62,713 bases of DNA from an uncultured Bacteroidales bacterium (GTDB lineage Bacteria > Bacteroidota > Bacteroidia > Bacteroidales > Muribaculaceae): positions 1-62,713 of the forward strand of contig CANOUR010000005.1 in NCBI GenBank assembly GCA_947570265.1, written 5' to 3'. The notes beneath the pieces are model-generated. The model saw only the letters and a list, made by a program, of their open reading frames with translations, did no database searches and was not told the origin of the DNA. This document shows, piece by piece, positions 34,347-42,235 of this stretch (position 1 is the first letter of the stretch; each line of letters opens with the position of its first letter). Both the position numbers and the translations under genes were made by a program.

Positions 34347-34927
34347 GCGCCCGCTATCGTGTCAATGAGATTTTTTACTCTCTTCAGGGTGAAGGTGCAT
34401 GGTCGGGCGTGCCTATGGTATTTGTCCGTATGGCTGGTTGCAATCTCAGTTGTGCGTTCTGCGATACACGACATCAGGACTTTACGCTCATGACAGCCGC
34501 CGACATCGTAGCAGCCGCAACCATTGCCTGTGAAGATAGATGCAGACGAGTGGTCATCACCGGTGGCGAGCCATCGCTGCAACTTGACAGAGAGCTGATT
34601 GATGCATTCCACGGGTGGAATATCCATGTGGAGACCAATGGCACGCGGCCTCTTCCTGAAGGCATCAGTTGGGTCACATGCTCTCCCAAGGAGGATGAGG
34701 CTCCGGTGCTCGGGCATGTCGACGAGCTGAAAGTTGTGTGGACAGGCCCATCATGCGATCCTGCCCGCTACGACTGCATCACGGCTAATGTCCGTAGTCT
34801 CCAGCCATGCGACACCGGCGACATCGCGCTCAACGATGTTCTCGTAGCTCAGGCCGTAGACTATGTAAAATTCCACCCCACATGGCGGCTCAGTCTGCAG
34901 ACACACAAACTTATACACATTCCTTGA
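34343..34927 (+). CDS. queE: 7-carboxy-7-deazaguanine synthase QueE
   Basis: 194 residues. The radical-SAM motif is GCNLSCAFCD with Cys33, Cys37 and Cys40, the C-x3-C-x2-C spacing of QueE, and VVITGGEPSLQ is the glycine-rich SAM-binding strand. It converts 6-carboxytetrahydropterin to CDG, the precursor of preQ0. It follows queD with an ATGA overlap and ends the plus-strand unit. A bidirectional hairpin lies 195 nt downstream. Confidence 0.94.
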   Translation: MSARYRVNEIFYSLQGEGAWSGVPMVFVRMAGCNLSCAFCDTRHQDFTLMTAADIVAAATIACEDRCRRVVITGGEPSLQLDRELIDAFHGWNIHVETNGTRPLPEGISWVTCSPKEDEAPVLGHVDELKVVWTGPSCDPARYDCITANVRSLQPCDTGDIALNDVLVAQAVDYVKFHPTWRLSLQTHKLIHIP

Positions 34928-35121
34928 TTCGTTGACACGACAACCGCGAATGCAAAAAATATTATGAGATAGTGTCCTTAAATAGGTTAGATACTATCCA
35001 CATCTATCTTATGTCAAAGCCGAATTCAGCATGCTATTTGCGACATAATAGCGTACTAATAGTGTATCAGTGTTCATTATGCGTATGAATATCTAAGACT
35101 TGCTTTTAAATCTGACCATGG

Positions 35122-35169
35122 AGAAACCCTCAAATAACATCTGTTTTGATGAATGATTTGAGGGTTTCT
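35122..35169. terminator. Bidirectional terminator between queE and the 35200 gene
   Basis: Bases 35122-35135 pair with 35156-35169 over 14 bp (AGAAACCCTCAAAT against ATTTGAGGGTTTCT), with a 20-nt loop. The convergent arrangement of the flanking genes makes a shared terminator likely. Confidence 0.65.
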
Positions 35170-35199
35170 TAAGGCATATGGTCTGTTCAAAATCTCTTG

Positions 35200-36138
35200 C
35201 TAAAGTACGTAGTAGACGGTTCTTAAGCGCGAACGGTAGTAAGCTTTGGCCACGTCGGCCGCAGCCTCGATACCTTTCTTTTTCAGTTCGTGTTGCCGTT
35301 GCCGTTCACGATCTTCCATCATGCTCTCACGCATTGCGGCCTCATCGATGCGTCGTTGCCGCTCTTTTTCGTCGTTACGAAATTCAGTGCCTATGCGAGA
35401 GGCGAGCTTCGATGCCTCAGCACCGCATTCGCTTGACGGATCAATCGATGCGATCCACTCGGCCGCTTCCTCAAAATGTTTTAGAGAATAAGCGGTGCGG
35501 GCTTTGGCGAGCATTGAGCTGCATTCCTCGCGTTGCATTTTGGTATATAGCTCCTTGACAGCAGATGTAACCCGTTCATAAGTTGACGGATTGTAAGGCA
35601 AAGCCCATAGGAGTGCAATTGCGGCGTCATACTCTTTGTTGATGCCGAGAGTCATGGCTTTGGCTATGATTGCATCTTGGTTAGATGTGTAATAATCCTC
35701 GGCTTGACGGTTGGACGATGTGATGAACGAGGACAGGACTGATGACGATGGATTTAGTTTTCTGATCGCGTCCATAAGAGCCTTGTTACCGTCTGTGCCC
35801 GATCCGGTGAGTGTGATCGATGTTGTAGCGAACCGATGTGCCAGCACCGGTTGCTCGAGCGAAAGCGATAGTTCATAACGGCTCATCTTGAGCTTACGCA
35901 TGCCGCCTTCGACTGTCTGCTCCGATTCCAGGCTGAGTTTTGCAATCATAAACAGGCCGGCATAGTCTTCGGAGTGTATTCCCGCGTCAGTCAATGCCGA
36001 TTCAAGCTTTGATTTTAATATAGTGGCAGCGTTTTCCGAAGCAACGCCATTGTTTTCCACAGCCACACTCACCGGCAATCCTGCAGCATTTGCGATGCCG
36101 GTGGCGAGCAATATCAGGAATAAAGATATGATGCGCAT
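35200..36138 (-). CDS. Exported protein with helical-repeat and charged coiled-coil region, last gene of the CsgG-like operon
   Basis: 312 residues. A signal peptide (MRIISLFLILLATGIANA) is followed by a beta/alpha domain (about 22-130) with MIAKLSLESEQ and GTGTDGNKALMDAIRKL, a layout that recalls LPP20/FlgT-type domains. Residues about 145-240 are short helices resembling TPR units (NKEYDAAIALLWAL, KHFEEAAEWIASI). Residues 245-290 are very rich in Arg, Glu and Lys and should form a coiled coil. I do not recognise a named family. It starts 11 nt after the stop of the upstream gene and closes a five-gene exported set. Confidence 0.6.
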   Translation of the reverse strand: MRIISLFLILLATGIANAAGLPVSVAVENNGVASENAATILKSKLESALTDAGIHSEDYAGLFMIAKLSLESEQTVEGGMRKLKMSRYELSLSLEQPVLAHRFATTSITLTGSGTDGNKALMDAIRKLNPSSSVLSSFITSSNRQAEDYYTSNQDAIIAKAMTLGINKEYDAAIALLWALPYNPSTYERVTSAVKELYTKMQREECSSMLAKARTAYSLKHFEEAAEWIASIDPSSECGAEASKLASRIGTEFRNDEKERQRRIDEAAMRESMMEDRERQRQHELKKKGIEAAADVAKAYYRSRLRTVYYVL

Positions 36139-36149
36139 AAAGGTGTGAG

Positions 36150-37013
36150 TTACAATATTGTCACCGTCAGTGAATTATTGGAGATGTCGCGTGAAATTTT
36201 CAGCCCGATTGATCGTGCGAACTTTAAAAATTCCAAACCGAAGCGGTTGATGTTGTAGTTTGAACCGTTTTTGTCTTTGAGAGGAATGCGAAGATCATCG
36301 ACAATCATTCTCGTGGCTGTCGTCCCTTGTATGTGGTAGTTTCCCTGATAAGCGTTGTCGCCGAGCCACAATTCGATATGGTCGGCAAGTGTCAGTCCGT
36401 CATCGCCGATTTCCGATGCCATGTTTACTGATGAGGTCTCATCGAAGCCGATCAGCAGATTTATTGATCGTCCGTTTTCCACGATGTCGTTGAATTTCAT
36501 CTGCATCACGTTGAGAAAGTCTTCGGCGCAACTCTCGATCGCTTTGGAGCCGAGCCGGCCGATATCGTCGGTGTAGAATTTGCCGCTTTCTCCTACTTTG
36601 TTTGATAGTGAATTGCCGGTGCTTGCATCATATGCAGTCACGATCACCTTGACAGAGTTGCCCGACCCCGACATATTCACTATCATTTCGGCATCGACAT
36701 ATATGTCGGCTCCGGAATTTGTGATGATCATCGATTTGAGATCCTGCTGGTGATCCGATGCCATTGCATCGCCAGACGATATGGATTTTAGTTTTCCAAA
36801 GAAGTCGACGGTGGTGAATCCGCGAGAGTCAAAAGCTTCTTTTATCTTCGTGATGATTATGCGTTTGTTGGCATCCTCCTCGAGGATTGTGCGCAAATCT
36901 TCGTTTTCTTTTACGAAAGGCACAACCATGATTTTAGGTTGTACAGTGGCTGCGGAGATGTTGAGGGCGATGCACACCGCCGCTATAAAGAATGTGATTT
37001 TTGATTTGTACAT
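36150..37013 (-). CDS. Exported protein, DUF6175-like
   Basis: 287 residues. A signal peptide (MYKSKITFFIAAVCIALNISA) precedes a segment KIMVVPFVKENEDLRTILE that is reminiscent of the start of CsgG/TolB-like domains. The middle has ADIYVDAEMIVNMSG, a strand-rich segment seen in CsgG-type proteins. I think it belongs to DUF6175, a Bacteroidales family of unknown role, but I cannot check. It lies 3 nt after the LPP20-like gene in the operon. Confidence 0.55.
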   Translation of the reverse strand: MYKSKITFFIAAVCIALNISAATVQPKIMVVPFVKENEDLRTILEEDANKRIIITKIKEAFDSRGFTTVDFFGKLKSISSGDAMASDHQQDLKSMIITNSGADIYVDAEMIVNMSGSGNSVKVIVTAYDASTGNSLSNKVGESGKFYTDDIGRLGSKAIESCAEDFLNVMQMKFNDIVENGRSINLLIGFDETSSVNMASEIGDDGLTLADHIELWLGDNAYQGNYHIQGTTATRMIVDDLRIPLKDKNGSNYNINRFGLEFLKFARSIGLKISRDISNNSLTVTIL

Positions 37014-37016
37014 GAT

Positions 37017-37475
37017 TTAGAATCCGAATTTTCGTATGACACCGTTCCGTTCAAGCTCAGTTCTCAATGCTCTGATATTCACAGTCACATCGAGTGTGAT
37101 GTTTTTCTTCTTGATTCCGTTTTTGCCGAATTTGTGTACTATGACAGAGCGTGTGATGATGTTCTGATACTCTCCTTCAAAAAATTTAGTGAGAAATTTC
37201 TTGTTTTCTTTCATTGTCTCGGTTTCGTTCTGTGACACCATTGGTGTGCTCTGTTGTGTGTCAGGTATGCCGTGAAACATCAAGGCTTTTATCACGGATA
37301 GCTCGGCATCGGTCGATGCTGTCTTTGCGTTTTTCCCATATCCAACCGCACGCAGTGTCATCGTTTCGCCGGTGTTGGAAAGATAGTTCACCTGATATTG
37401 TGCCTGTGCAATGCTCCACAAGCAGGTCATCAACATCAATATTGAAAGCAGTCGTTTCATAAATGCTTGGTTCAT
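37017..37475 (-). CDS. Exported LPP20/FlgT-N-like small protein
   Basis: 152 residues if the ATG at 37475 is used; this overlaps the upstream stop as ATGA, so coupling is likely. An ATG at 37460 gives a tidier signal peptide (MKRLLSILMLMTCLWSIAQAQ). The mature part has TMTLRAVGYGKNAKTASTDAELSVIKAL, a pattern common to LPP20 and the N-terminal domain of FlgT, where a strand is followed by a helix with AxxDAxxxA. The C-terminus is basic and strand-rich. Function unknown; probably periplasmic or envelope-associated. Confidence 0.55.
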   Translation of the reverse strand: MNQAFMKRLLSILMLMTCLWSIAQAQYQVNYLSNTGETMTLRAVGYGKNAKTASTDAELSVIKALMFHGIPDTQQSTPMVSQNETETMKENKKFLTKFFEGEYQNIITRSVIVHKFGKNGIKKKNITLDVTVNIRALRTELERNGVIRKFGF

Positions 37476-38287
37476 CGGTTTTTGAATGTGCACAGAATCT
37501 CGGTGGCGTTGTCAAACGCTGATGAGATATCAGACATCGTTTTTTTTGACACCGTGCATTCTGAAAATCCAGGCCCTGCCACTTTGTTGACCTTGCCTGT
37601 CCCTATCTCACGGTGATATGGCATTCCGTCGATCGTCTCGACAGCATCAATGGTGAATGTGTCGCCCGGTTTGATGTCTTGTGATGTGCCTGCGTTGACA
37701 AGAAGTGTCTTGTTGTCGATGATCCGTGTCACCTTTGCAGTCACAGGAAAATTGATCTTGAACCAAGCCCCGATCTCATCTTTGATGTCGTCCATGGCCA
37801 TTGTCACGGCAGCTTCGGGACTCAGGCATTCTTTCGATGCTTTACCCTGAAAACTTGTGGCTTCCGAGCTCAGTCCGGTTGCGACATCCACCAATTTCAT
37901 CTCAAACCCCACGCTTGCCTTGTAGCCCCGGCGGCTGCCGTCGCTGTTTTTTATCGCATATACAGGTATCTTCACGATGTGTCCCGTGATCATTTTTTCG
38001 GCGGCAACTGCTATGTCCTGTTCCACAAGGTTTTTGCTGTCCATGAATGCTTCCGACTTCTGAAGCTCGAGCTCGGCTCGTATTTTATCGTCGCTCGTGC
38101 GGTCTACGACCCTGAAACGTCGGGTATTGGTCAGCATTTCCGCCACTTTTTCCGTAACAAGTCCGGTGTAAGGACTGTTCTCCTGACATGTGAATTGCGC
38201 CACACCCACCACAGGGCGGGTGTCAGGCTGCGGGGATGCTGTTAGCGCCCCCGCAGCCATGATAGCGCAGATAATCTGCTTTAACAT
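37472..38287 (-). CDS. CsgG/FlgT-like exported protein
   Basis: 271 residues. After a signal peptide (MLKQIICAIMAAGALTAS) comes a CsgG-type domain: RPVVGVAQF, VTEKVAEMLTNTRRFRVVDR and MITGHIVKIPVY. Residues about 190-235 (VTAKVTRIIDNKTLLVNAG, IKPGDTFTI) look like a small beta barrel as in the C-terminal domain of FlgT. There is no lipobox cysteine, so unlike CsgG it may not be a lipoprotein, and a pore is not established. It follows the first operon gene by 17 nt. No curli subunit or CsgE/F-like gene is visible nearby. Confidence 0.65.
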   Translation of the reverse strand: MLKQIICAIMAAGALTASPQPDTRPVVGVAQFTCQENSPYTGLVTEKVAEMLTNTRRFRVVDRTSDDKIRAELELQKSEAFMDSKNLVEQDIAVAAEKMITGHIVKIPVYAIKNSDGSRRGYKASVGFEMKLVDVATGLSSEATSFQGKASKECLSPEAAVTMAMDDIKDEIGAWFKINFPVTAKVTRIIDNKTLLVNAGTSQDIKPGDTFTIDAVETIDGMPYHREIGTGKVNKVAGPGFSECTVSKKTMSDISSAFDNATEILCTFKNR

Positions 38288-38304
38288 AGTGTCGATTAAG
38301 ATTT

Positions 38305-38841
38305 TTAAAGATTACCGCCGGATTTGAGAGTCTCGATGATACTGTTTACAGCTTTGGCTTGCTCAGCGAGTGCCTCACCGGCTACAGGAAGGATGTCGCC
38401 GCTCCATTTTACAGATTTGGCCATTCCGATGGCTTTCATTTTGGGAGCATCCTTCACGGCTTTGGCAGCATCAGCGGCAGCTTCTCCGGCTTTTGCCGCT
38501 CCGGCGGTCTGAGTGGCTATGGCAGCACCGAGGTTCACCCAATCTTCGAGCGACGGTTTTTTCACTGTCACATCGGTTACGCCATCGACTGTCTCGCCGA
38601 TCTGACGCTTGTAGAGATCCTGAAGTTGGCCGGCTGTTCCTACCGCGCCGACTCCGGCAACCTTGCATGCCTCGACGTAGGTGTCGACGTCGCCCACACC
38701 GCAAGGTTTCGGAGCTTTTTCAATGGCTTTGCCTAATTTCACACAAAGTTTGTCGATTGTCGCCATCTGTTCAGAGATAGACTGGGCATTGGTGGTGACG
38801 AGGCAGAACATTGCTGCAAGAAGCATGAAAAACTTTTTCAT
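38305..38841 (-). CDS. Small exported helical protein, first gene of the CsgG-like operon
   Basis: 178 residues. The signal peptide MKKFFMLLAAMFCLVTTNAQ is clear. The mature protein is Ala/Lys-rich and helical, with KLGKAIEKAPKPCGVGD, two cysteines about 12 residues apart (possible disulphide) and an AAKAGEAAADAAKAVKDA stretch. I recognise no family. It is the first gene of the minus-strand exported set, about 50 nt downstream of a hairpin with a U tract in the leader. Confidence 0.6.
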   Translation of the reverse strand: MKKFFMLLAAMFCLVTTNAQSISEQMATIDKLCVKLGKAIEKAPKPCGVGDVDTYVEACKVAGVGAVGTAGQLQDLYKRQIGETVDGVTDVTVKKPSLEDWVNLGAAIATQTAGAAKAGEAAADAAKAVKDAPKMKAIGMAKSVKWSGDILPVAGEALAEQAKAVNSIIETLKSGGNL

Positions 38842-38889
38842 GACGATTGGTTTTTTTGTCGATCCTCAGGTTCCCGAAAGAATCGGATA

Positions 38890-39256
38890 CAAAAAAAGCG
38901 TGAGAACCTGTATCAGTTGCTCGTCCCACGATTAGAGGCTCTGGCATGTGCCCATCACAGTCGGACGAGCAACGCAGAAGCCTCACGCTGTATGATAGAT
39001 ATGCGGCATAGTGGAACGGCCTGTGTGGCCTTTCCGCACCGGTATGTATCATACCCATAAAGGCATCTATCGTTGCTTCGTTCTTGACTGTGATTGTTGA
39101 AACTGCCAGATTTCTAATCGTCAAGACAAAGCGTCGGATAAACGCTTTTCAATATGTAATCGCTGCAACCCTCCCACGTTTCCCCTCATTGTGCGAGGCT
39201 TCTGCAATAGGCGCATTCCGCGGTATGCGTATGCAGATGAAAAGATTGCAACGAGC
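38890..39256 (-). ncRNA. Candidate structured RNA or attenuating leader upstream of the exported-protein operon
   Basis: Read on the minus strand from the promoter at 39257-39290, about 360 nt of non-coding sequence end in a long hairpin and a run of seven U (38891-38897 complement). Pairings: 38897-38904 with 38982-38989 (8 bp) and 38916-38926 with 38963-38973 (11 bp), both perfect. Two alternative pairings exist: 38974-38984 with 39195-39205 (11 bp perfect), and 38954-38962 with 39086-39094 (9 bp perfect). A further hairpin is at 39042-39056 (GGTATG/CATACC). It could be a stand-alone RNA with its terminator or a terminator/antiterminator leader. It matches neither tmRNA, RNase P nor SRP RNA motifs that I know. 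Confidence 0.4.
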
Positions 39257-39290
39257 CAAAGATATAGCTTTTTCACGGATATATCGCAAA
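39257..39290 (-). promoter_or_regulatory. Promoter for the structured RNA/exported-protein operon
   Basis: On the minus strand TTTG (39287-39290) lies 22 nt before TATCTTTG (39257-39264), a full -7 match with a slightly long spacer. Predicted start near 39250, about 410 nt before the first start codon at 38841. Confidence 0.55.
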
Positions 39291-39456
39291 CTCGCTTAAA
39301 TTTTTTGCGTGATGTGGTCGGTTGACCGTTTGACCGACGGTCGCATAGTGAATGTGCACTCATCTTCGATCGTTGGAAAAACATGGGCGTCGGATCTGAA
39401 CAAAGCTCCATCCGTCAGCATTATACATACATATAACGTTTCTAAATTCTAAGATT
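39291..39456. other. Intergenic remainder before the DUF308 gene
   Basis: No gene seen. With 38842-39290 it makes a gap of 615 nt without a credible protein-coding frame. A TTAAATTTTTTGCG run at 39297-39310 is promoter-like in composition but does not match the -7 consensus. Confidence 0.4.
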
Positions 39457-40038
39457 ATGGCTAATGTTCAGAGTTCAAAAAGCGGAGGCCAATGGTTTAC
39501 GGCGCTCCTCACTCTTGCAGCAGGCGTTTTCCTGATCATGTTTCACAATCATCTCGATCTGATCACCTGGATCGTCGCCGCTATGGGATGGCTCATTCTT
39601 TTATGGGGTGTGTATCTTGTCGCAGTTAATGTCGTGCGATCGCGTCAGACGCGTGACGTATGGCAAGTGATAGTGGGAGTGTTGGCGCTTGCTCTCGGCA
39701 TATGGGTCGCTGCCGCGCCATCGACATTCTCCCATCTGTTGATCTATATTTTTGCGATCGTGCTGATTCTTGCCGGGGCATGGCATGTCTTTTCGCTGCG
39801 TGTCATCGGACACGATATCAACGTCCCGGTCTATTTCTATGTGATTCCGGCGCTGCTGATTGTTGCCGGTGTATGCTTCTTTATCACCGGAGCTAAAGTC
39901 GTCACTACGGCGATAATCCTTGTGATGGGCATAGCGCTTGTCTGCAGCGCGGCGGCAACGCTGATGGAGATATTCGGGCGCAGACGCGATCGTCGCTTGC
40001 ACTCGGGTGAGGCGACGGACAACCCGACTCTGTCGTGA
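39457..40038 (+). CDS. DUF308/HdeD-like membrane protein
   Basis: 193 residues with six hydrophobic segments in three pairs (about 14-30, 36-56, 68-86, 90-108, 124-142, 148-168), the DUF308/HdeD layout. HdeD contributes to acid resistance in E. coli, but DUF308 is broad and the role here is unknown. The C-terminus is basic (RRRDRRLHSGE) and cytoplasmic by the positive-inside rule. It is monocistronic and convergent with xseB. Confidence 0.7.
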   Translation: MANVQSSKSGGQWFTALLTLAAGVFLIMFHNHLDLITWIVAAMGWLILLWGVYLVAVNVVRSRQTRDVWQVIVGVLALALGIWVAAAPSTFSHLLIYIFAIVLILAGAWHVFSLRVIGHDINVPVYFYVIPALLIVAGVCFFITGAKVVTTAIILVMGIALVCSAAATLMEIFGRRRDRRLHSGEATDNPTLS

Positions 40039-40051
40039 CAATGTGCTGGCG

Positions 40052-40273
40052 TCAGACACCGAGTGATGCGAGTATCTCGCGAAGCTCGGCGTCGGTCGCC
40101 GTCAGACGCGACCGGCATGACTCGAGCAATTCTGTGGCTCGCCGTGTATAGCAGGCGAGCAGGTCGATGTCGCATTTGTCGCTCTGCATGGTGCGCAGTA
40201 TGTTTTCGAGCTCGGTAACCGCTTGAGTGTAACTCATGGTTTCGACCGGAGTGAATACAGGTGTTTCAGGCAT
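40052..40273 (-). CDS. xseB: Exodeoxyribonuclease VII small subunit
   Basis: 73 residues, the usual size. SYTQAVTELENILRTMQSDKCDIDLLACYTRR has the conserved helix pattern of XseB (YxxAxxxLExIxxxL, then D-x-D/L). It forms the multi-subunit nuclease with XseA that degrades single-stranded DNA to oligonucleotides. It is encoded 1 nt after xseA. Confidence 0.9.
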   Translation of the reverse strand: MPETPVFTPVETMSYTQAVTELENILRTMQSDKCDIDLLACYTRRATELLESCRSRLTATDAELREILASLGV

Positions 40274-40274
40274 G

Positions 40275-41573
40275 TCAGTTTACTGTTGAAGTGAATGATC
40301 CGTCGGCCAGAATTGTGGTGACGGTTTGTCCGCGAGAGAGAGATTCAGCGCGTGTCACGGCATGTCCGTCGACACGCGTTATTGAGTATCCCCGCGCCAA
40401 TGTGGCGGCTGGAGACAGTGCCGACGCAATCTGTTCGAGCGCGTCGAGCCTTGCCCGCCGTCGGTCGGTTATAGTTGCCGTTGCGGTCAGCAGCGACGCG
40501 GCCATGGCATCCAGACGCGCCATGTGCGGGCCGATGCGTCCGGCCACGGCACCGAGTTGCGATGTCACGGTGAGCAACTGGGCTTTGCGACGCTCAAGTG
40601 TCTGCATCGGCAATACGGGTAGGAGTCCTTCGAAATATGCAAGCCTGTGCATTGCGCCGGCTATTTTCTCAGAACTGCCAAGAGCTATCGCATTCCCTAA
40701 GTCGCGAAGCGTTGACAGGGCGCTCTCTCCGCGGCCGACAAGCCATTCGGCGGCGGCTGTAGGGGTCTTTACCCTCATGTTCGCCACATAGTCGAGCACG
40801 GTGATGTCGCGTTCGTGGCCTATGCCTATCACCACCGGCAATGGGTACATGGCCACTGCTGCTGCCAGATCGTAGTCCTCGAACGAAGCAAGATCGCTTG
40901 TGGCGCCTCCGCCACGAATGATCACCACGCAGTCCCATTCCTCGGAGTCCATAGCTATTGCTTCGAGTGCCGCGATCACGGTCGATGGAGTTCGGTCGCC
41001 TTGCATCACCGCCGGAAACAGCTTCACGGCAAAACGCAGCTTATGGGGATTGTTGAGCAGTTGGTTGACAAAATCGCCATAACCGGCCGCACCCGGAGCC
41101 GAGATCACGGCAATACGCTGTGGCACGGCCGTCCATTCGAGCGAGCGGTTCTGTTCGAGAATGCCCTCGCTGCGAAGGCGGTTGATTATCTCGGCGCGAC
41201 GGCGCAGCAGGTCGCCCATCGTGTAGGCCGGATCGATGTCGGTTATCTGTAGGGAGAAGCCATAGACGGGGTGATAAGTGGCGGTCACTCTGACCATAAC
41301 TTTAAGACCCGTGGCCAGTGGGCGACCGGTCACTGCATGGAATTTGGCTGAGATGCCTTTGAGTGCCGATGACCAGATGATACCACGAGCCTTGGCAAGT
41401 GTCACAGCTCCGTCTTGATCTTTCTGCAACAGTTCCATGTAGCAGTGGCCACCTCTGACTGCCACATCGCTCAACTCGGCTGTCACCCACACATCGCGTG
41501 TGGCATCACATGTGATCAGCCTGTTGATGCGTTGTTGCAGCTGTTGAAGAGTCAGCGTTTCGCGCTGTTCCAT
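40275..41573 (-). CDS. xseA: Exodeoxyribonuclease VII large subunit
   Basis: 432 residues. An N-terminal OB fold (about 20-105, VWVTAELSDV and GHCYMELLQKD) precedes the catalytic domain with VIIRGGGATSDLASFEDYDLA and GIGHERDITVLDYVA, diagnostic for XseA. The C-terminal half is a long helix and a tail ending GQTVTTILADGSFTS. The DUF3256 gene ends 7 nt upstream, so xseA and xseB follow on a transcript coming from the DEAD-box gene. Confidence 0.95.
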   Translation of the reverse strand: MEQRETLTLQQLQQRINRLITCDATRDVWVTAELSDVAVRGGHCYMELLQKDQDGAVTLAKARGIIWSSALKGISAKFHAVTGRPLATGLKVMVRVTATYHPVYGFSLQITDIDPAYTMGDLLRRRAEIINRLRSEGILEQNRSLEWTAVPQRIAVISAPGAAGYGDFVNQLLNNPHKLRFAVKLFPAVMQGDRTPSTVIAALEAIAMDSEEWDCVVIIRGGGATSDLASFEDYDLAAAVAMYPLPVVIGIGHERDITVLDYVANMRVKTPTAAAEWLVGRGESALSTLRDLGNAIALGSSEKIAGAMHRLAYFEGLLPVLPMQTLERRKAQLLTVTSQLGAVAGRIGPHMARLDAMAASLLTATATITDRRRARLDALEQIASALSPAATLARGYSITRVDGHAVTRAESLSRGQTVTTILADGSFTSTVN

Positions 41574-41580
41574 GACGCGG

Positions 41581-42213
41581 TTATTTGCGGAGCGTGAATT
41601 TTTTGCCGTCCCACTCGTATGTCAGCGAACTCAGCATATAGGGTGCCACCATCTCATAGATGTCGTCTGAGAGAAATCCATTCAGGTTGTTCTCAAGCGT
41701 AAGAGTCGATCGCTGAGGATCATACTTGTAGCCGGTGAGCATGAATGGAACAACAGCCTCCACGTCGCCCAGATGTGACCGATCCGTCACCCAGTCGGTC
41801 AGCTTCGGAGCGTTGAACCGTTTTGACTGTGCCACCGGTTGCCATTTTGATGTGTATAACGAAAGAGAGCTGTCATGTCCGGGAGTGGCCACAGTGCGTA
41901 TCACACCTATGATCGTGTCGTTGCCGGCTGCCGGAAGCAGAAACACTTGGTTGGTGGATGCATCGCTCATTTTCATGCTCAGACTCATCGGCGATACTTC
42001 GAGTAAGGCCGACTGGCCTCCCAATGCGTTCTTCGATTCGTTTTTCATGCCTGCATCGAAATAGTCGATCATATCGAGGCGGGTGTTGGTGTCGAGCAGA
42101 GGAAACACACTCTGTGGCGCGGTGGCGAATGCCTGGCGTGCGGTGAGTTGAGCCTGCATGGTCGCAGGCAGAAGCAGAACTGTCAGGGTTGCGAGGGTGA
42201 GGATCGGTTTCAT
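41581..42213 (-). CDS. DUF3256 family exported protein
   Basis: 210 residues from the ATG at 42213; the frame is open to 42378 but that part lies inside the DEAD-box gene. Signal peptide MKPILTLATLTVLLLPATMQA. The mature protein begins with LTARQAFATAPQSVFPLLDTNTRLDMIDYFDAG, the DUF3256 hallmark, a Bacteroidales family of unknown function. It lies 22 nt after the helicase gene and 7 nt before xseA. Confidence 0.78.
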   Translation of the reverse strand: MKPILTLATLTVLLLPATMQAQLTARQAFATAPQSVFPLLDTNTRLDMIDYFDAGMKNESKNALGGQSALLEVSPMSLSMKMSDASTNQVFLLPAAGNDTIIGVIRTVATPGHDSSLSLYTSKWQPVAQSKRFNAPKLTDWVTDRSHLGDVEAVVPFMLTGYKYDPQRSTLTLENNLNGFLSDDIYEMVAPYMLSSLTYEWDGKKFTLRK

Positions 42214-42235
42214 ATTTATGTATCTGAGAGATGCG

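Noticed and set aside
34968..34998. Short inverted repeat GATAGT/ACTATC after queE, suspected insertion-sequence end or terminator
   Set aside because: Only 6 bp with a 19-nt loop, no T tract, no transposase and no target duplication nearby.
38771..39124. A 117-codon minus frame across the structured gap
   Set aside because: It overlaps the start of the exported-protein gene and the hairpins, with no ribosome-binding or protein motif; RNA structure explains the region better.
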